Source: Streptomyces sp. AC558_RSS880 (lineage in GTDB: Bacteria; Actinomycetota; Actinomycetes; Streptomycetales; Streptomycetaceae). Taken from it: DNA of 64,000 nucleotides. This document shows positions 16,142 to 25,300 of this stretch, piece after piece (the stretch's first letter is position 1; the number at the start of each line of letters is the position of its first letter). The stretch is from the NCBI RefSeq assembly GCF_019049255.1, contig NZ_JAGMUJ010000023.1:32992-96991 (forward strand). The letters are read 5' to 3'. A model generated the notes under the pieces. It was not told the DNA's origin. It saw nothing but the letters and a program-made list of their open reading frames with translations, and did not search any database. Both the position numbers and the translations under genes were made by a program.

Positions 16142-17014
16142 TCAGGGCCGGTGCCCCGTCATCCGCGCCGCCGACGCGATCGTCGCGCGGGCTTCGCGTT
16201 CGGACAGGCCGGTGGTGAGGGCCGCGCCGACCAGGGGGTCCACCAGGGCCGGGCCGATTCCGTCCTCGTAGGCACGGCAGGCCGCCCAGAACAGGCGGGT
16301 GTTGCGCTGGCCCTCGTGCGCCGCGAGCACGAACTGGACGAGCCCCTGACCGTGCCCGCCGGCCGACGGGGGCGTCGGGTGGTGCGCGCGGGGCGGCGGG
16401 AGGAGCAGGCGCAGGAGGGCGGGCGGACAGGCCGCCGGGGCCAGGCGCGCGGTGCCCGGAGCGGTGGTGTACGGGCCGTGGTCGGTGCGGGAACCGGGGC
16501 CGACGAGATAACCGCCGGCGCCCCGGATGTCGATGCCGGGGGCCAGGCGGCCCGCGGAGTTGGGGACGACGACGTCCGGCGGGCCGCTCAGCCACAGGTG
16601 GCGGCCGCCGCTCGGGGTCAGGACGATCACCGTGGCGGGGATCGTGAACAGATGGCGACGGGCCAGTTCGCGCAGGGCGGTGAACGGGTCCGTACCGGTC
16701 TTGGTGTCCAGGTCGACGCCGATGAGGTGGTGCGGGGGCAGTCCGCAGGCGATGCCGTAACCGGTGGCGCGGGGCGCGGCGGCGAACAGTTCGCGGATGC
16801 GGGCGGGGTCGGTGGAGGCGTCGTGGACACCGTGGCCGAAACGGCCGCACTCGCCGCGGCAGGGCGGACCCGCCGGCTCCGGGGTGTCGCGGTGCGGGGA
16901 GCGCAGGGCCGGGAGTTTCGTCCGGGACAGGGGGATGACGGCCAGTCCGCGTTCGGCGGCTGACAGGGCGTGCGCGAGGGCCAGCGTCGTGGCCTGCCGG
17001 TCGGTGGTGGCCAT
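16142..17014 (-). CDS. bifunctional DNA primase/polymerase domain protein
   Basis: The product is 290 residues of the prim-pol (archaeo-eukaryotic primase-like) family found in plasmid, phage and actinobacterial chromosomal proteins. The catalytic Asp pair lies in GVDLDTKTG and the second motif is PSGGRHLWL. Both are intact, so primer or short DNA synthesis is plausible. An N-terminal zinc-like cluster reads PCRGECGRFGHGVHDA. There is no helicase domain, so it is a stand-alone domain. ATG 17014 is only one base past GGAGG; an ATG at 17032 is the alternative. A catalytically dead cousin sits at 6299-6967. Confidence 0.82.
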   Translation of the reverse strand: MATTDRQATTLALAHALSAAERGLAVIPLSRTKLPALRSPHRDTPEPAGPPCRGECGRFGHGVHDASTDPARIRELFAAAPRATGYGIACGLPPHHLIGVDLDTKTGTDPFTALRELARRHLFTIPATVIVLTPSGGRHLWLSGPPDVVVPNSAGRLAPGIDIRGAGGYLVGPGSRTDHGPYTTAPGTARLAPAACPPALLRLLLPPPRAHHPTPPSAGGHGQGLVQFVLAAHEGQRNTRLFWAACRAYEDGIGPALVDPLVGAALTTGLSEREARATIASAARMTGHRP

Positions 17015-17370
17015 GCCTCCATGCTCGTACACATGTTCGAAGAAGGGAAGGGGGTGGGGTGCGGCGCGCCGGGGCGGGGGCGTCGGCGGGAGAAGTGGCG
17101 GAACGCTTCGTCCCTTGCGGGGAGCAGGGCGGGGCGCCCCTCCCGGAAGCGGGTGGGATTCAAGGGGCGCACTGGGGTTTATCGCCTTGTCGTCACGCTT
17201 GCGTGCGAATGGTGGCGTCCGGGGTGGTTCGCCGGGGATTCCCTGGGCAACCCTGATCTCGCGACGTCGTGCACAGCACCGGGGCGGGGGGCCAACTTCC
17301 CTGGTGGCAGCCGTACTTCACGCGCACACGGTCCTGAGCCGGTGCGTCCTTGTTCTGGAGGGAACACAAC
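17015..17370. other. divergent intergenic region, no gene seen
   Basis: About 355 bp lie between the prim-pol gene and the secreted small protein. It must hold both promoters. No clear coding frame or operator is visible. Confidence 0.4.
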
Positions 17371-17694
17371 ATGGCAAGCATCCGTACCGCCCGCGTCATC
17401 GCCGCGGTCTCCGCCCTTCCGCTCGCGGCCGCCCTCTTCACCGGCGTCGCGGCGGCGGACAGCGGCGCCCTCGCGGACGACGGAGCGAACGCGACGGCCA
17501 CGAGCTCCGAGGTCGACGCCCTCGGCAGCGGTGTCGGCGGCGACAACTTCGGCAACTCGGCCACCTCGCAGCAGCAGGCCACCGGATCCGGCGCCACGAA
17601 CCAGAACAACACCGCCCAGGTCAACGGTTCCGCCTTCACGGCCGTCAACCAGGGCAACGACAACGTGGCCGTCAGCTTCAGCCCGCTGTGGTGA
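17371..17694 (+). CDS. small secreted Asn/Gln/Gly-rich protein
   Basis: The product is 107 residues. A clear signal peptide (residues 1-29, ending GVAAADS) is followed by a mature domain low in charge and rich in Asn, Ser, Gly, Thr and Gln. Its second half carries spaced NQN/NQGN motifs, as in GATNQNNTAQVNGS and TAVNQGNDNVAVS. The spacing recalls the Q-G-x-x-N repeats of curlin-type amyloid subunits, but there are too few copies to claim membership. Cysteine is absent, so it is not a disulfide-linked chaplin-like protein. ATG 17371 has GGAGGG eight bases upstream. It is monocistronic, with a role probably at the cell surface. Confidence 0.75.
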   Translation: MASIRTARVIAAVSALPLAAALFTGVAAADSGALADDGANATATSSEVDALGSGVGGDNFGNSATSQQQATGSGATNQNNTAQVNGSAFTAVNQGNDNVAVSFSPLW

Positions 17695-17963
17695 GGCCGG
17701 CGTCCTGACCGTGGGGGTGTGCTTCGTGGGGTGCAAGGCGTCCGGGCGGCGGTGCTTCGGTACCGCCGCTCAGGCGTGCCCGGGACGCGGACGTCGACGG
17801 CCCGGGTGCTCCGGGTCCTTCTCGGGGGCCGACCCGTAGTACCCCTCATCCGCCCGTCCACCTTCAGGAGGTGCAGTCGGCCGCACCCCTACAACCTGAG
17901 GGGGACGTGCCTTCGGGACCTGCGGGCGATCCGCGGGACCGGCCCCGCTCATAGCGTTGAGCC

Positions 17964-18530
17964 ATGACCACACCCGTCTGCACAAGGGCTTCGGAAGCCG
18001 CCTCTCCGGCGACAGCGGCGCAGACCCTCCCGTACCCGTCGTTCTCGTCGTACATGAGGGCTCGCCAGCCGGTGCTCCTGCGTACCGCCCGGTCGCTGAC
18101 CGGGAACCCGAGCGACGCGGAGGACCTGCTGCAGACCGCGCTCACCAAGACGTACGTCGCCTGGGAGCGCATAGAGGACCACCGGGCGCTCGACGGCTAT
18201 GTGCGCAGGGCGCTGCTGAACACGCGCACCTCGCAGTGGCGCAAGCGCAAGGTCGACGAGTTCGCCTGTGACGAGCTGCCCGAGCCCGACCCGGTGCCCG
18301 GCGGTGACGACCCGGCCGAGCACCAGGCGCTGCGCGACGCGATGTGGCGGGCGATCATGCGGCTGCCCGCGCGGCAGCGGGCGATGGTCGTGCTGCGGTA
18401 CTACGAGGACCTCAGCGAGGTCCAGACGGCCGAAGTGCTCGGCGTCTCGGTGGGCACGGTGAAGTCGGCCGTGTCGAGGGCGCTCGGCAAGCTCCGCGAG
18501 GACGCCGAACTGGGGCTCGTCCGCAGCTGA
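17964..18530 (+). CDS. SigE-family ECF RNA polymerase sigma factor
   Basis: The product is 188 residues. Region 2 (about 30-95) includes SYMRARQPVLLRTARSLTGN and DAEDLLQTALTKTYVAWERI. Region 4 (about 125-180) includes RLPARQRAMVVLRYYEDLS and the helix-turn-helix EVLGVSVGTVKSAVSRAL. This is the SigE family of short actinobacterial ECF sigma factors. No anti-sigma gene follows; the next gene is an acyl-CoA synthetase 125 bp away. There is no Shine-Dalgarno before ATG 17964, and a -10-like TAGCGT lies about ten bases upstream, so the transcript is probably leaderless. Confidence 0.92.
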   Translation: MTTPVCTRASEAASPATAAQTLPYPSFSSYMRARQPVLLRTARSLTGNPSDAEDLLQTALTKTYVAWERIEDHRALDGYVRRALLNTRTSQWRKRKVDEFACDELPEPDPVPGGDDPAEHQALRDAMWRAIMRLPARQRAMVVLRYYEDLSEVQTAEVLGVSVGTVKSAVSRALGKLREDAELGLVRS

Positions 18531-18580
18531 AGGGCACCGGGCCTCCGGCGCGGCGTGATCGATCATTCGCTCCCCTAGTG

Positions 18581-18598
18581 ACATACCGCGCGGTATGT
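18581..18598. promoter_or_regulatory. 18-bp palindromic operator before acyl-CoA synthetase
   Basis: ACATACCGCGCGGTATGT is a perfect 18-bp palindrome 57 bp before the GTG of the acyl-CoA synthetase gene. The TACCG-CGGTA core resembles sites bound by TetR-type regulators of fatty-acid metabolism in actinobacteria. The cognate regulator is not identifiable from this window. Confidence 0.6.
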
Positions 18599-18655
18599 GC
18601 GCAGAATCAGCGCAACCCGTACCGCCGCGCAGGCAATGTCGCCCAGGAGGACGCC

Positions 18656-20311
18656 GTGCTGAGCACCATGCAGGACGTACCGCTGCTGATCTCGAGGATC
18701 CTGACCCACGGGTCGACGATCCACGGCACCTCACAGGTGACCACCTGGACCGGCGAGGGCGAACCGCACCGCCGTTCCTACGCGGAGATCGGCGCCCGGG
18801 CGGCCCAGCTGGCCCACGCCCTGCGCGACGACCTCGGCGTCACCGGCGACGACCGGGTCGCCACCCTCATGTGGAACAACGCCGAGCACGTCGAGGCGTA
18901 CTTCGCGATCCCCTCCATGGGCGCCGTCCTCCACACCCTGAACCTCCGCCTCCCGGCCGAGCAGCTCGCGTGGATCGTCAACCACGCCGCCGACCGGGTG
19001 ATCATCGTCAACGGTTCGCTGATCCCCCTGCTCGCCCCGCTGCTGCCGCACCTGAAGACGGTCGAGCACGTGGTCGTCTCCGGCCCCGGGGACCGTTCCG
19101 CGCTGGCGGACGCCACCGCGCGGGTGCACGAGTACGAGGACCTGCTCGCCGGACAGCCCGTCGCCTACGACTGGCCGGAGCTGGACGAGCGCGCCGCCGC
19201 CTCCATGTGCTACACCTCCGGCACCACCGGCGACCCCAAGGGCGTGGTCTACAGCCACCGCTCCGTCTACCTGCACTCCATGCAGGTGAACATGGCACAG
19301 TCGATGGGCCTGACCGACCAGGACACCTCGCTGGTCGTGGTCCCGCAGTTCCACGTCAACGCCTGGGGCCTGCCGCACGCCACCTTCATGACCGGCGTCA
19401 ACATGCTGATGCCGGACCGCTTCCTGCAGCCCGCCCCGCTCGCCGAGATGATCGAGGGCGAGAGGCCGACCCACGCCGCCGCCGTCCCCACCATCTGGCA
19501 GGGGCTGCTCGCCGAGCTGACCGCCAAGCCGCGTGACGTGTCCTCCCTCACCCAGGTCACCATCGGCGGCTCCGCCTGTCCGCCCTCCCTGATGGAGGCG
19601 TTCGACCAGCTGGGCATGCGGGTCTGCCACGCCTGGGGCATGACGGAGACCTCCCCGCTCGGCACCATCGCCCGCCCGCCGGCCCACGCCGTGGGCACCG
19701 AGGAGGAGTTCGCCTACCGGCTGACCCAGGGCCGCTTCCCGGCCGGAGTCGAGGCCCGCCTCACCGGCCCCGGCGGCGAACGCCTCCCCTGGGACGGCGA
19801 GTCCGCGGGCGAGCTGGAGGTCCGCGGCACGTGGATCGCGGGCGCCTACTACAACGGCCCCGACGCCGAGCCCCTGCGCCCGGCCGACAAGTTCAGCGAG
19901 GACGGCTGGCTGAAGACCGGCGATGTGGGCACCATCAGCCCCGACGGCTTCCTGACCCTGACCGACCGGGCCAAGGACGTCATCAAGTCCGGTGGCGAGT
20001 GGATCTCCTCGGTCGAGCTGGAGAACGCGCTGATGGCCCACCCGGACGTCGCCGAGGCCGCCGTCGTCGCCGTCCCGGACGACAAGTGGGGCGAGCGCCC
20101 GCTGGCCACGGTCGTCCTCAGGGAGGGCTCCACCGCCGACTTCACCGCCCTGCGGACCTTCCTCCAGGAGGAGGGCGGGATCGCCAAGTGGCAGCTCCCG
20201 GAGCGCTGGACGGTGATCGAGTCGGTGCCGAAGACCAGCGTCGGCAAGTTCGACAAGAAGGTGCTGCGCAGGCAGTACGCCGAGGGCGCGCTGGACGTCA
20301 CCCGGATCTGA
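18656..20311 (+). CDS. long/medium-chain acyl-CoA synthetase (AMP-forming)
   Basis: The product is 551 residues of the ANL superfamily. It activates a carboxylic acid, probably a fatty acid, to acyl-AMP and then acyl-CoA. The P-loop-like motif is CYTSGTTGDPKGVVYSH (about 184-200). The A5-type motif is HAWGMTETSPLG, the hinge region WLKTGDVGTISPDGFLTLTD, and the C-terminal catalytic Lys lies in PKTSVGKFDKK. The protein is cytoplasmic. GTG 18656 follows CAGGAGG with five bases of spacing. The palindrome at 18581 suggests ligand-controlled expression. Its last 44 bp are duplicated immediately past the stop. Confidence 0.93.
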   Translation: MLSTMQDVPLLISRILTHGSTIHGTSQVTTWTGEGEPHRRSYAEIGARAAQLAHALRDDLGVTGDDRVATLMWNNAEHVEAYFAIPSMGAVLHTLNLRLPAEQLAWIVNHAADRVIIVNGSLIPLLAPLLPHLKTVEHVVVSGPGDRSALADATARVHEYEDLLAGQPVAYDWPELDERAAASMCYTSGTTGDPKGVVYSHRSVYLHSMQVNMAQSMGLTDQDTSLVVVPQFHVNAWGLPHATFMTGVNMLMPDRFLQPAPLAEMIEGERPTHAAAVPTIWQGLLAELTAKPRDVSSLTQVTIGGSACPPSLMEAFDQLGMRVCHAWGMTETSPLGTIARPPAHAVGTEEEFAYRLTQGRFPAGVEARLTGPGGERLPWDGESAGELEVRGTWIAGAYYNGPDAEPLRPADKFSEDGWLKTGDVGTISPDGFLTLTDRAKDVIKSGGEWISSVELENALMAHPDVAEAAVVAVPDDKWGERPLATVVLREGSTADFTALRTFLQEEGGIAKWQLPERWTVIESVPKTSVGKFDKKVLRRQYAEGALDVTRI

Positions 20312-20361
20312 CACCGGCGTACGCCGAGGGGGAGCTGGACGTCACCCGGCTCTGACCGGCG
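20276..20361 (+). repeat. tandem duplication of the acyl-CoA synthetase 3' end
   Basis: The segment 20276-20319 encodes YAEGALDVTRI plus the stop. It is followed by a close copy at 20320-20361 that would encode YAEGELDVTRL and its own stop, then by the start of a third copy (TACGCCG). The second copy sits beyond the real stop codon and is not translated with the gene. Confidence 0.75.
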
Positions 20362-20426
20362 TACGCCGTATGCGCCGGGCGGCGAGGTGGAACCCGAGGC
20401 GGCACCTCACCGACCGGCGGCACCGG

Positions 20427-21656
20427 TCACCGCCGTACCGCCGTGCTCCCCCAGCCCAGTGCCAGCCAGACCGCCGCCACCGCCGACACCCCGCCCCAGC
20501 CGAAGTGGGTGAAGGCGGGGCCCGCGAGGGCCGAGGCGGTGGCGCCGCCGGCGAAGCCGGAGACGACGTAGGCGGTGTTGGCGACGGCCGGGCTGGAGGT
20601 GGTGGTCAGGGCGAGGGTCTGGTTGGCGACGTGGGAGGCGACCAGGGCCGCGTGGATCGCGATCGCGGCGACGAACAGGGCCCAGACGACCTGCCCGCCC
20701 AGCCAGAACAGCGGCACGGAGACGGCCGCGAGCAGATACGCCCCCCGTACGACCCGGGCGGCGCCGAAACGGTCGACCAGCCCGCCCGCCAGCGGCGCCA
20801 CCGCGCTCGCCGCGAGCCCGAAGAGGCCGAACAGCCCGGCGGTGGCGGTGGACATGTTGTAGGCCGGGCCCGTCAGCAGCAGGGCGAGCGAGGTCCACAG
20901 CGCGCTCCACGCGCCGAACATCCCCGCCTGGCGCACCGACGCGCGCCACAGGTCGGGCGAGCGGCGCAGCAGCCCGGGCAGCGCGGCGAGGCCGCCGAAC
21001 AGGGAGCCGTCGCGGTGGCGCCGCCCGGACGGCAGGACGAGGGCGGTGGCGGTGCCCAGGGCGAGCGTGAGGACGGCCGCGCCCGCGAACACCCACCGCC
21101 AGCCGAAGGCCTGCCCGGCGAGTCCGCCGAGGACCCGGGCCGCGACGATGCCGGTGAACAGGCCGGCGATCACGGCCGCGACATGGCGGGCGCGGCGGGC
21201 GGCGGGGGCGCGCTCGGCGACCAGCGGGACGAGCAGCTGCGGCACCACGGTCCCGGCCGAGGCGACGAACACGGCGGCCGCCAGCGCGCCGGTGCCCGGG
21301 GCGACGGCACCGGCGATCAGGGCGGCGGTGGTGACCAGGGTGAGGGCGGTGACCAGCCGGCGCCGGTCGGCGGTGTCGCCGAGCGGGGCGAAGAAGAGCA
21401 GCCCGACGGCGTACCCGAACTGGGCGACCGAGGCGATCCAGGCCACGGCCGACGGTGTGGAACCGAAGTCGCGGGCGATCAGGGAGAGCAGGGGCGCGGC
21501 GAGGTAGATGTTGGCGGCCGTGACCGCGGTGCAGACGGCGATGAGCGTGAGGAACGCGGCGGAGCCGCGGGACGGACCCGGGCCCGCCCCGGGAGCCGGG
21601 AGCGGTGGCCTGCGGGCCTGTCGGCCGGTGGTGGTGGCGCTGGGCGCTGAGGACAT
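20427..21656 (-). CDS. MFS transporter (12 TM)
   Basis: The product is 409 residues of the major facilitator superfamily with about 12 hydrophobic segments. The loop 2-3 signature reads GLLFFAPLGDTADRRRLV. Substrate is unknown; members of this arrangement are usually drug or metabolite exporters. ATG 21656 follows AAGGGG. It diverges from a TetR gene, and the 130-bp shared region has two copies of the same palindrome. The transporter is therefore very likely repressed by that TetR protein and induced by its ligand, which may also be the exported compound. Confidence 0.92.
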   Translation of the reverse strand: MSSAPSATTTGRQARRPPLPAPGAGPGPSRGSAAFLTLIAVCTAVTAANIYLAAPLLSLIARDFGSTPSAVAWIASVAQFGYAVGLLFFAPLGDTADRRRLVTALTLVTTAALIAGAVAPGTGALAAAVFVASAGTVVPQLLVPLVAERAPAARRARHVAAVIAGLFTGIVAARVLGGLAGQAFGWRWVFAGAAVLTLALGTATALVLPSGRRHRDGSLFGGLAALPGLLRRSPDLWRASVRQAGMFGAWSALWTSLALLLTGPAYNMSTATAGLFGLFGLAASAVAPLAGGLVDRFGAARVVRGAYLLAAVSVPLFWLGGQVVWALFVAAIAIHAALVASHVANQTLALTTTSSPAVANTAYVVSGFAGGATASALAGPAFTHFGWGGVSAVAAVWLALGWGSTAVRR

Positions 21657-21687
21657 GAGCGGGGTACCCCTTCGAGCCTGCTCTAGC

Positions 21688-21703
21688 AACTAACTGGTTG
21701 GTT
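21688..21703. promoter_or_regulatory. TetR operator copy 1 (MFS side)
   Basis: AACTAACTGGTTGGTT has the form AACYAA-N4-TTGGTT, one mismatch from a perfect inverted repeat. It lies 32 bp before the MFS start. The second copy is 60 bp away. Confidence 0.7.
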
Positions 21704-21747
21704 GGCTGATGGAGGGAACAGTCTGCGTCTCCTCCGGATTCCCTGTC

Positions 21748-21763
21748 AACCAAACAGTTGGTT
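21748..21763. promoter_or_regulatory. TetR operator copy 2 (tetR side)
   Basis: AACCAAACAGTTGGTT is a perfect 6-4-6 inverted repeat, 23 bp before the tetR ATG. It overlaps the region where that gene's promoter must lie, so autoregulation is expected. Confidence 0.72.
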
Positions 21764-21786
21764 ACAAGTGGCGCTACCCTGTCCCC

Positions 21787-22365
21787 ATGGCAGTCAGGGA
21801 CCCCGAGGCCACCAAGGCCCGGATCTTCGAGGCGGCGGTCACCGAGTTCGCCCGCCACGGCATCGCCGGTGCCCGCATCGACCGCATCGCGGCCGAGGCG
21901 AAGGCCAACAAGCAGCTCATCTATGCCTACTTCGGCAACAAGGCGGAGCTGTTCGCGATCGTCCTCGAGCGGAAGATGCTGGGCCTCGCCGAGTCCGTCC
22001 CCGTCGACCCGGACGACATCGAGGGCTGGGTCGACCGGCTGATGGACTACCACGCCGCCCACCCCGAACTGCTGCGCCTGCTCTTCTGGGAGGGCCTGGA
22101 GTACGGCACCGACGAGCTGCCCCACGAGGGCGAACGCCAGGAGCACTACGTCCGCAAGGTCGCCCTGCTCCGGGACGGCCAGGAGCGCGGAGCCGTCACC
22201 GACGCCATCCCGGCCGGCGACCTGCTGTTCCTGCTGACCGCGCTGACCAACTGGACGGCCGTCGTCCCGCAGATGCGCCGCATCCTGGTCGGCGAGGAGG
22301 CCGACGACCGCGCCCGGCTGCGCGCGTCCGTGAAGGAGGCGGCCCGCCGCCTGGTCGCCCGCTGA
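21787..22365 (+). CDS. TetR-family transcriptional regulator
   Basis: The product is 192 residues. The N-terminal TetR helix-turn-helix spans about residues 8-55 (ARIFEAAVTEFARHGIAGAR, then ANKQLIYAYFGNKAELF), followed by an all-helical ligand-binding domain. It diverges from the MFS gene, and two AACYAA-N4-TTGGTT palindromes occupy the intergenic space. No Shine-Dalgarno precedes ATG 21787, and a TACCCT -10-like element at 21775-21780 suggests a leaderless transcript. Confidence 0.92.
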   Translation: MAVRDPEATKARIFEAAVTEFARHGIAGARIDRIAAEAKANKQLIYAYFGNKAELFAIVLERKMLGLAESVPVDPDDIEGWVDRLMDYHAAHPELLRLLFWEGLEYGTDELPHEGERQEHYVRKVALLRDGQERGAVTDAIPAGDLLFLLTALTNWTAVVPQMRRILVGEEADDRARLRASVKEAARRLVAR

Positions 22366-22377
22366 CGGCGGCGCGGG

Positions 22378-25300
22378 TCAGTTGGTCCCGATCCGCGCCA
22401 GCAGGTCGACGATCCTGTCCTGCACCTCTTCACTGGTGGACCGCTCCGCCAGGAACAGCACCGTCTCGCCGGAGGCCAGCCGCGGCAGGTCCGCCTGGTC
22501 GACGGCGGCCGTGTAGACGACGAGCGGGGTGCGGTTGAGCTGCCCGTTCGCCCGCAGCCAGTCGACGATCCCGGCGGACCCGGCCTGGGGCCGGTGCACC
22601 CGCATCAGGTCCATCACCACCAGGTTCGGCCGGAACTGCCCCGCCAGCGCCACCGCGTCGGCGTCACTCGCGGCCCGCGCGACCTGCATCCCGCGCCGCT
22701 CCAGCGTCCCGGTCAGCGCCAGCGCGATCTCCGCGTGCTCCTCGATCAGCAGCACGCGCGGGGGGTGCTGATCGCTGTCGCGCGGCGCGAGCGCCTTCAG
22801 CAGTACGGCGGGATCGGCGCCGTACGCGGCATCGCGCGAGGCCTGTCCGAGCCCGGCCGTGACGAGCACCGGCACCTTGGCGGCCACCGCCGCCTGCCGC
22901 AGCGACTGCAGGGCCGTACGGGTGATCGGCCCGGTCAGCGGGTCCACGAACAGCGCGGCGGGGAACGCCGCGATCTGCGCGTCGACCTCCTCGCGCGAGT
23001 GCACGATCACCGGCCGGTAGCCGCGGTCGCTCAGTGCCTGCTGCGTGGTGACGTCCGGCGCGGGCCACACCAGCAGCCGGCGCGGGTTGTCCAGCGGCTC
23101 CGGGGGCAGCTCGTCGTCCATCGGCTGCGGACGCGGCGGGTCCGCCACCTCGACGGCTCCGCCCGGACCGTCCAGCGGCTCGGGCCCCTCGGCGGCGTCC
23201 GCGTCGGGCGCCCCTATGGCGTACGACCGTCCGGTGCCCTCGGTCGTCGGCGCGAGCCGGGAGTGCGCCGGCGCGTGCGCGGGGGCGGGTACGGGCTCGG
23301 CCGACGGGTGCGGTCGCGCGTTCTGCTCGTTGTCCGCGGCCGGGTCGGGGCGCGTGCCGAGCTTGCGGCGGCGGCCGGAGCCGCCCGGCTGGTGCGGGGG
23401 AGGCGTGGCCGACGGCAGCGGCTGCTGCACCTGAGCGGCCTGCCGGTTGAACGGCACGCCCTGCCCCAGCGTCCGCACGCTGATCGCCCGCCCCTGCGTG
23501 GAGTTCGGATCGACCGGCGCCGCGGCCTCCGCGGGCAACGGCTGAGCGGCCCGCTGCACCGGCGCACCCTCGGGCGGCAACGGGGTGCCGGCGGCAGGGG
23601 TCGGCTGCGACGGGCCCGCGGCCGCCGGTACGGCCGTACCGGCACCGGAGGTGTCACCGGCGGCGGGCCACTGCTGCGGGGCGGGGGCGCCTCCGGCCGC
23701 GGCACCGGGCGCGGCCTCGGCGGGAAGCGGCTGCGCGGGGGGAAGCGGCTGCGCCGCCTCTGCCCGCGCCTGTCCCTGCGCGGGTGCGGGAACGCCGGGT
23801 GCCGAGGGCGTGACGCCTTGCGGCGGCACCGCGGCACCGTGTGCCGGTACGGGAGCGCCCTGCGGGGGAACGGCCGCGCCCTGCGCGGGTACGGGAACCC
23901 CGTGTGCCGGGACCGGAGCCCCTTGCGGGGGAACGGCCGCGCCCTGCGCGGGTACGGGAACCCCGTGTGCCGGGACCGGAGCCCCTTGCGGGGGAACGGT
24001 CGCGCCCTGTGCGGATACCGGAGCCCCGGGTGCCGGGGGCGTGGCGCCCTGCGGCGGGACCGGAGCAGCCTGGGGTGCGACGGGAGCACCTTGAGGCGAG
24101 ACGGCGGCGCCCTGTGCGGGTACGGGGGCCCCGTGTGGCGGGACCGTGGCGCCCTGCGGCGGTACGGGAGCGCCCGGTACCGCGGCGCCGTGTGCGGGTA
24201 CGGGAGCGCCTTGCGGGGGAACGGCCACACCCTGTGCGGGTACGGGAGCGCCCTGTGGCGCAGCGGAAGTCCCCTGGGGCGGGACCGCGGCGCCCTGGAC
24301 CGGAACAGCCGCGCCCTGAGCGGGTACGGGAGCCCCCTGCGGTGGAACCGCAGCGCCCTGCGGTGCGACAGGCGCCCCCTGCGCAGGCGCCGCCCCCCAT
24401 TGCGCCGAGGCCCCCAGGGCCACCGGAGCCTGGGCGGTCGCCGTCGGCGCCGACGGCGTGGGTGGCGCGGTCGGAGCGGGAGCCTCGGCGGGGGTGCCGT
24501 CGGGCTCCACCGGCTGGGCGACGGCCCGCCGCCGGCGGCCCGTCGGGGCGCTGGTGGGATGGGGCTGCGGTGGAGTGTGGTCGTCGGCCTGGTCGTGCGG
24601 AACGGCGTCATGGCGGCCGTTGTCGACCCCGGCCTGCCCGGCCCTCCCGGTCTGCCCGATCGCCGCTGTCTGCCCGGTCGCCTCGGCCTGTGCCGCCTGC
24701 CCGGCCTGCTGTTCCTGGTCCGCCTCGGCCGGCGGCAGCGCGAACACCGTACGGGGCGCGGCCTCCTGCGCCGCCGCCCGCTCGGTGGCGGCGGCCAGCG
24801 CCCGCCGACGCCGCCCCGTCGGCTCCGACTGCCCCGAAGCCTGAGCCGGAACGTGCACCGCGACCCCGGCCTGGGGCGCGTCGGCCGCTCCGTCCACGCC
24901 GGACGGCGCGGGCAGCGCCGGCGGCAGCGCGTGCTGTTCGCCGGACTCGTGCCGGGCACGCAGCCCGGACGGCGCCGGCACCCCCTGCGGCGGTACGGTC
25001 CCGCCCAGCCCCGTGTTCGACGCGGCGGCCCCCGCCGCGTGCTCGGCGGCGGTGACGACGGCCCCCTCGGACACCCCGGCCGCCCCGGCGAGCTCGACCT
25101 CGGCACCCACCCCGGCCGGCGCGTCCTCGGCCGGCCGGCCACGCCGGCGCCCGGTACCGCTGGACGCCGCCGGTGCCGGAAGCTCCGCCTGCGCCGGCTC
25201 GTCGTCGGCGGCGGCCGCCCGGCGCCTGCGCCGGCCGGTGGGCGCGGACTCCGTGCCGGAGCCGTCGTGCGCGCCCGGCACCTCGCTCTCCAGGAAGGCG

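Noticed and set aside
23850..24380. CRISPR-like array suggested by regular repeats
   Set aside because: Repeats are in frame, have no unique spacers of constant length, and encode a protein linker.
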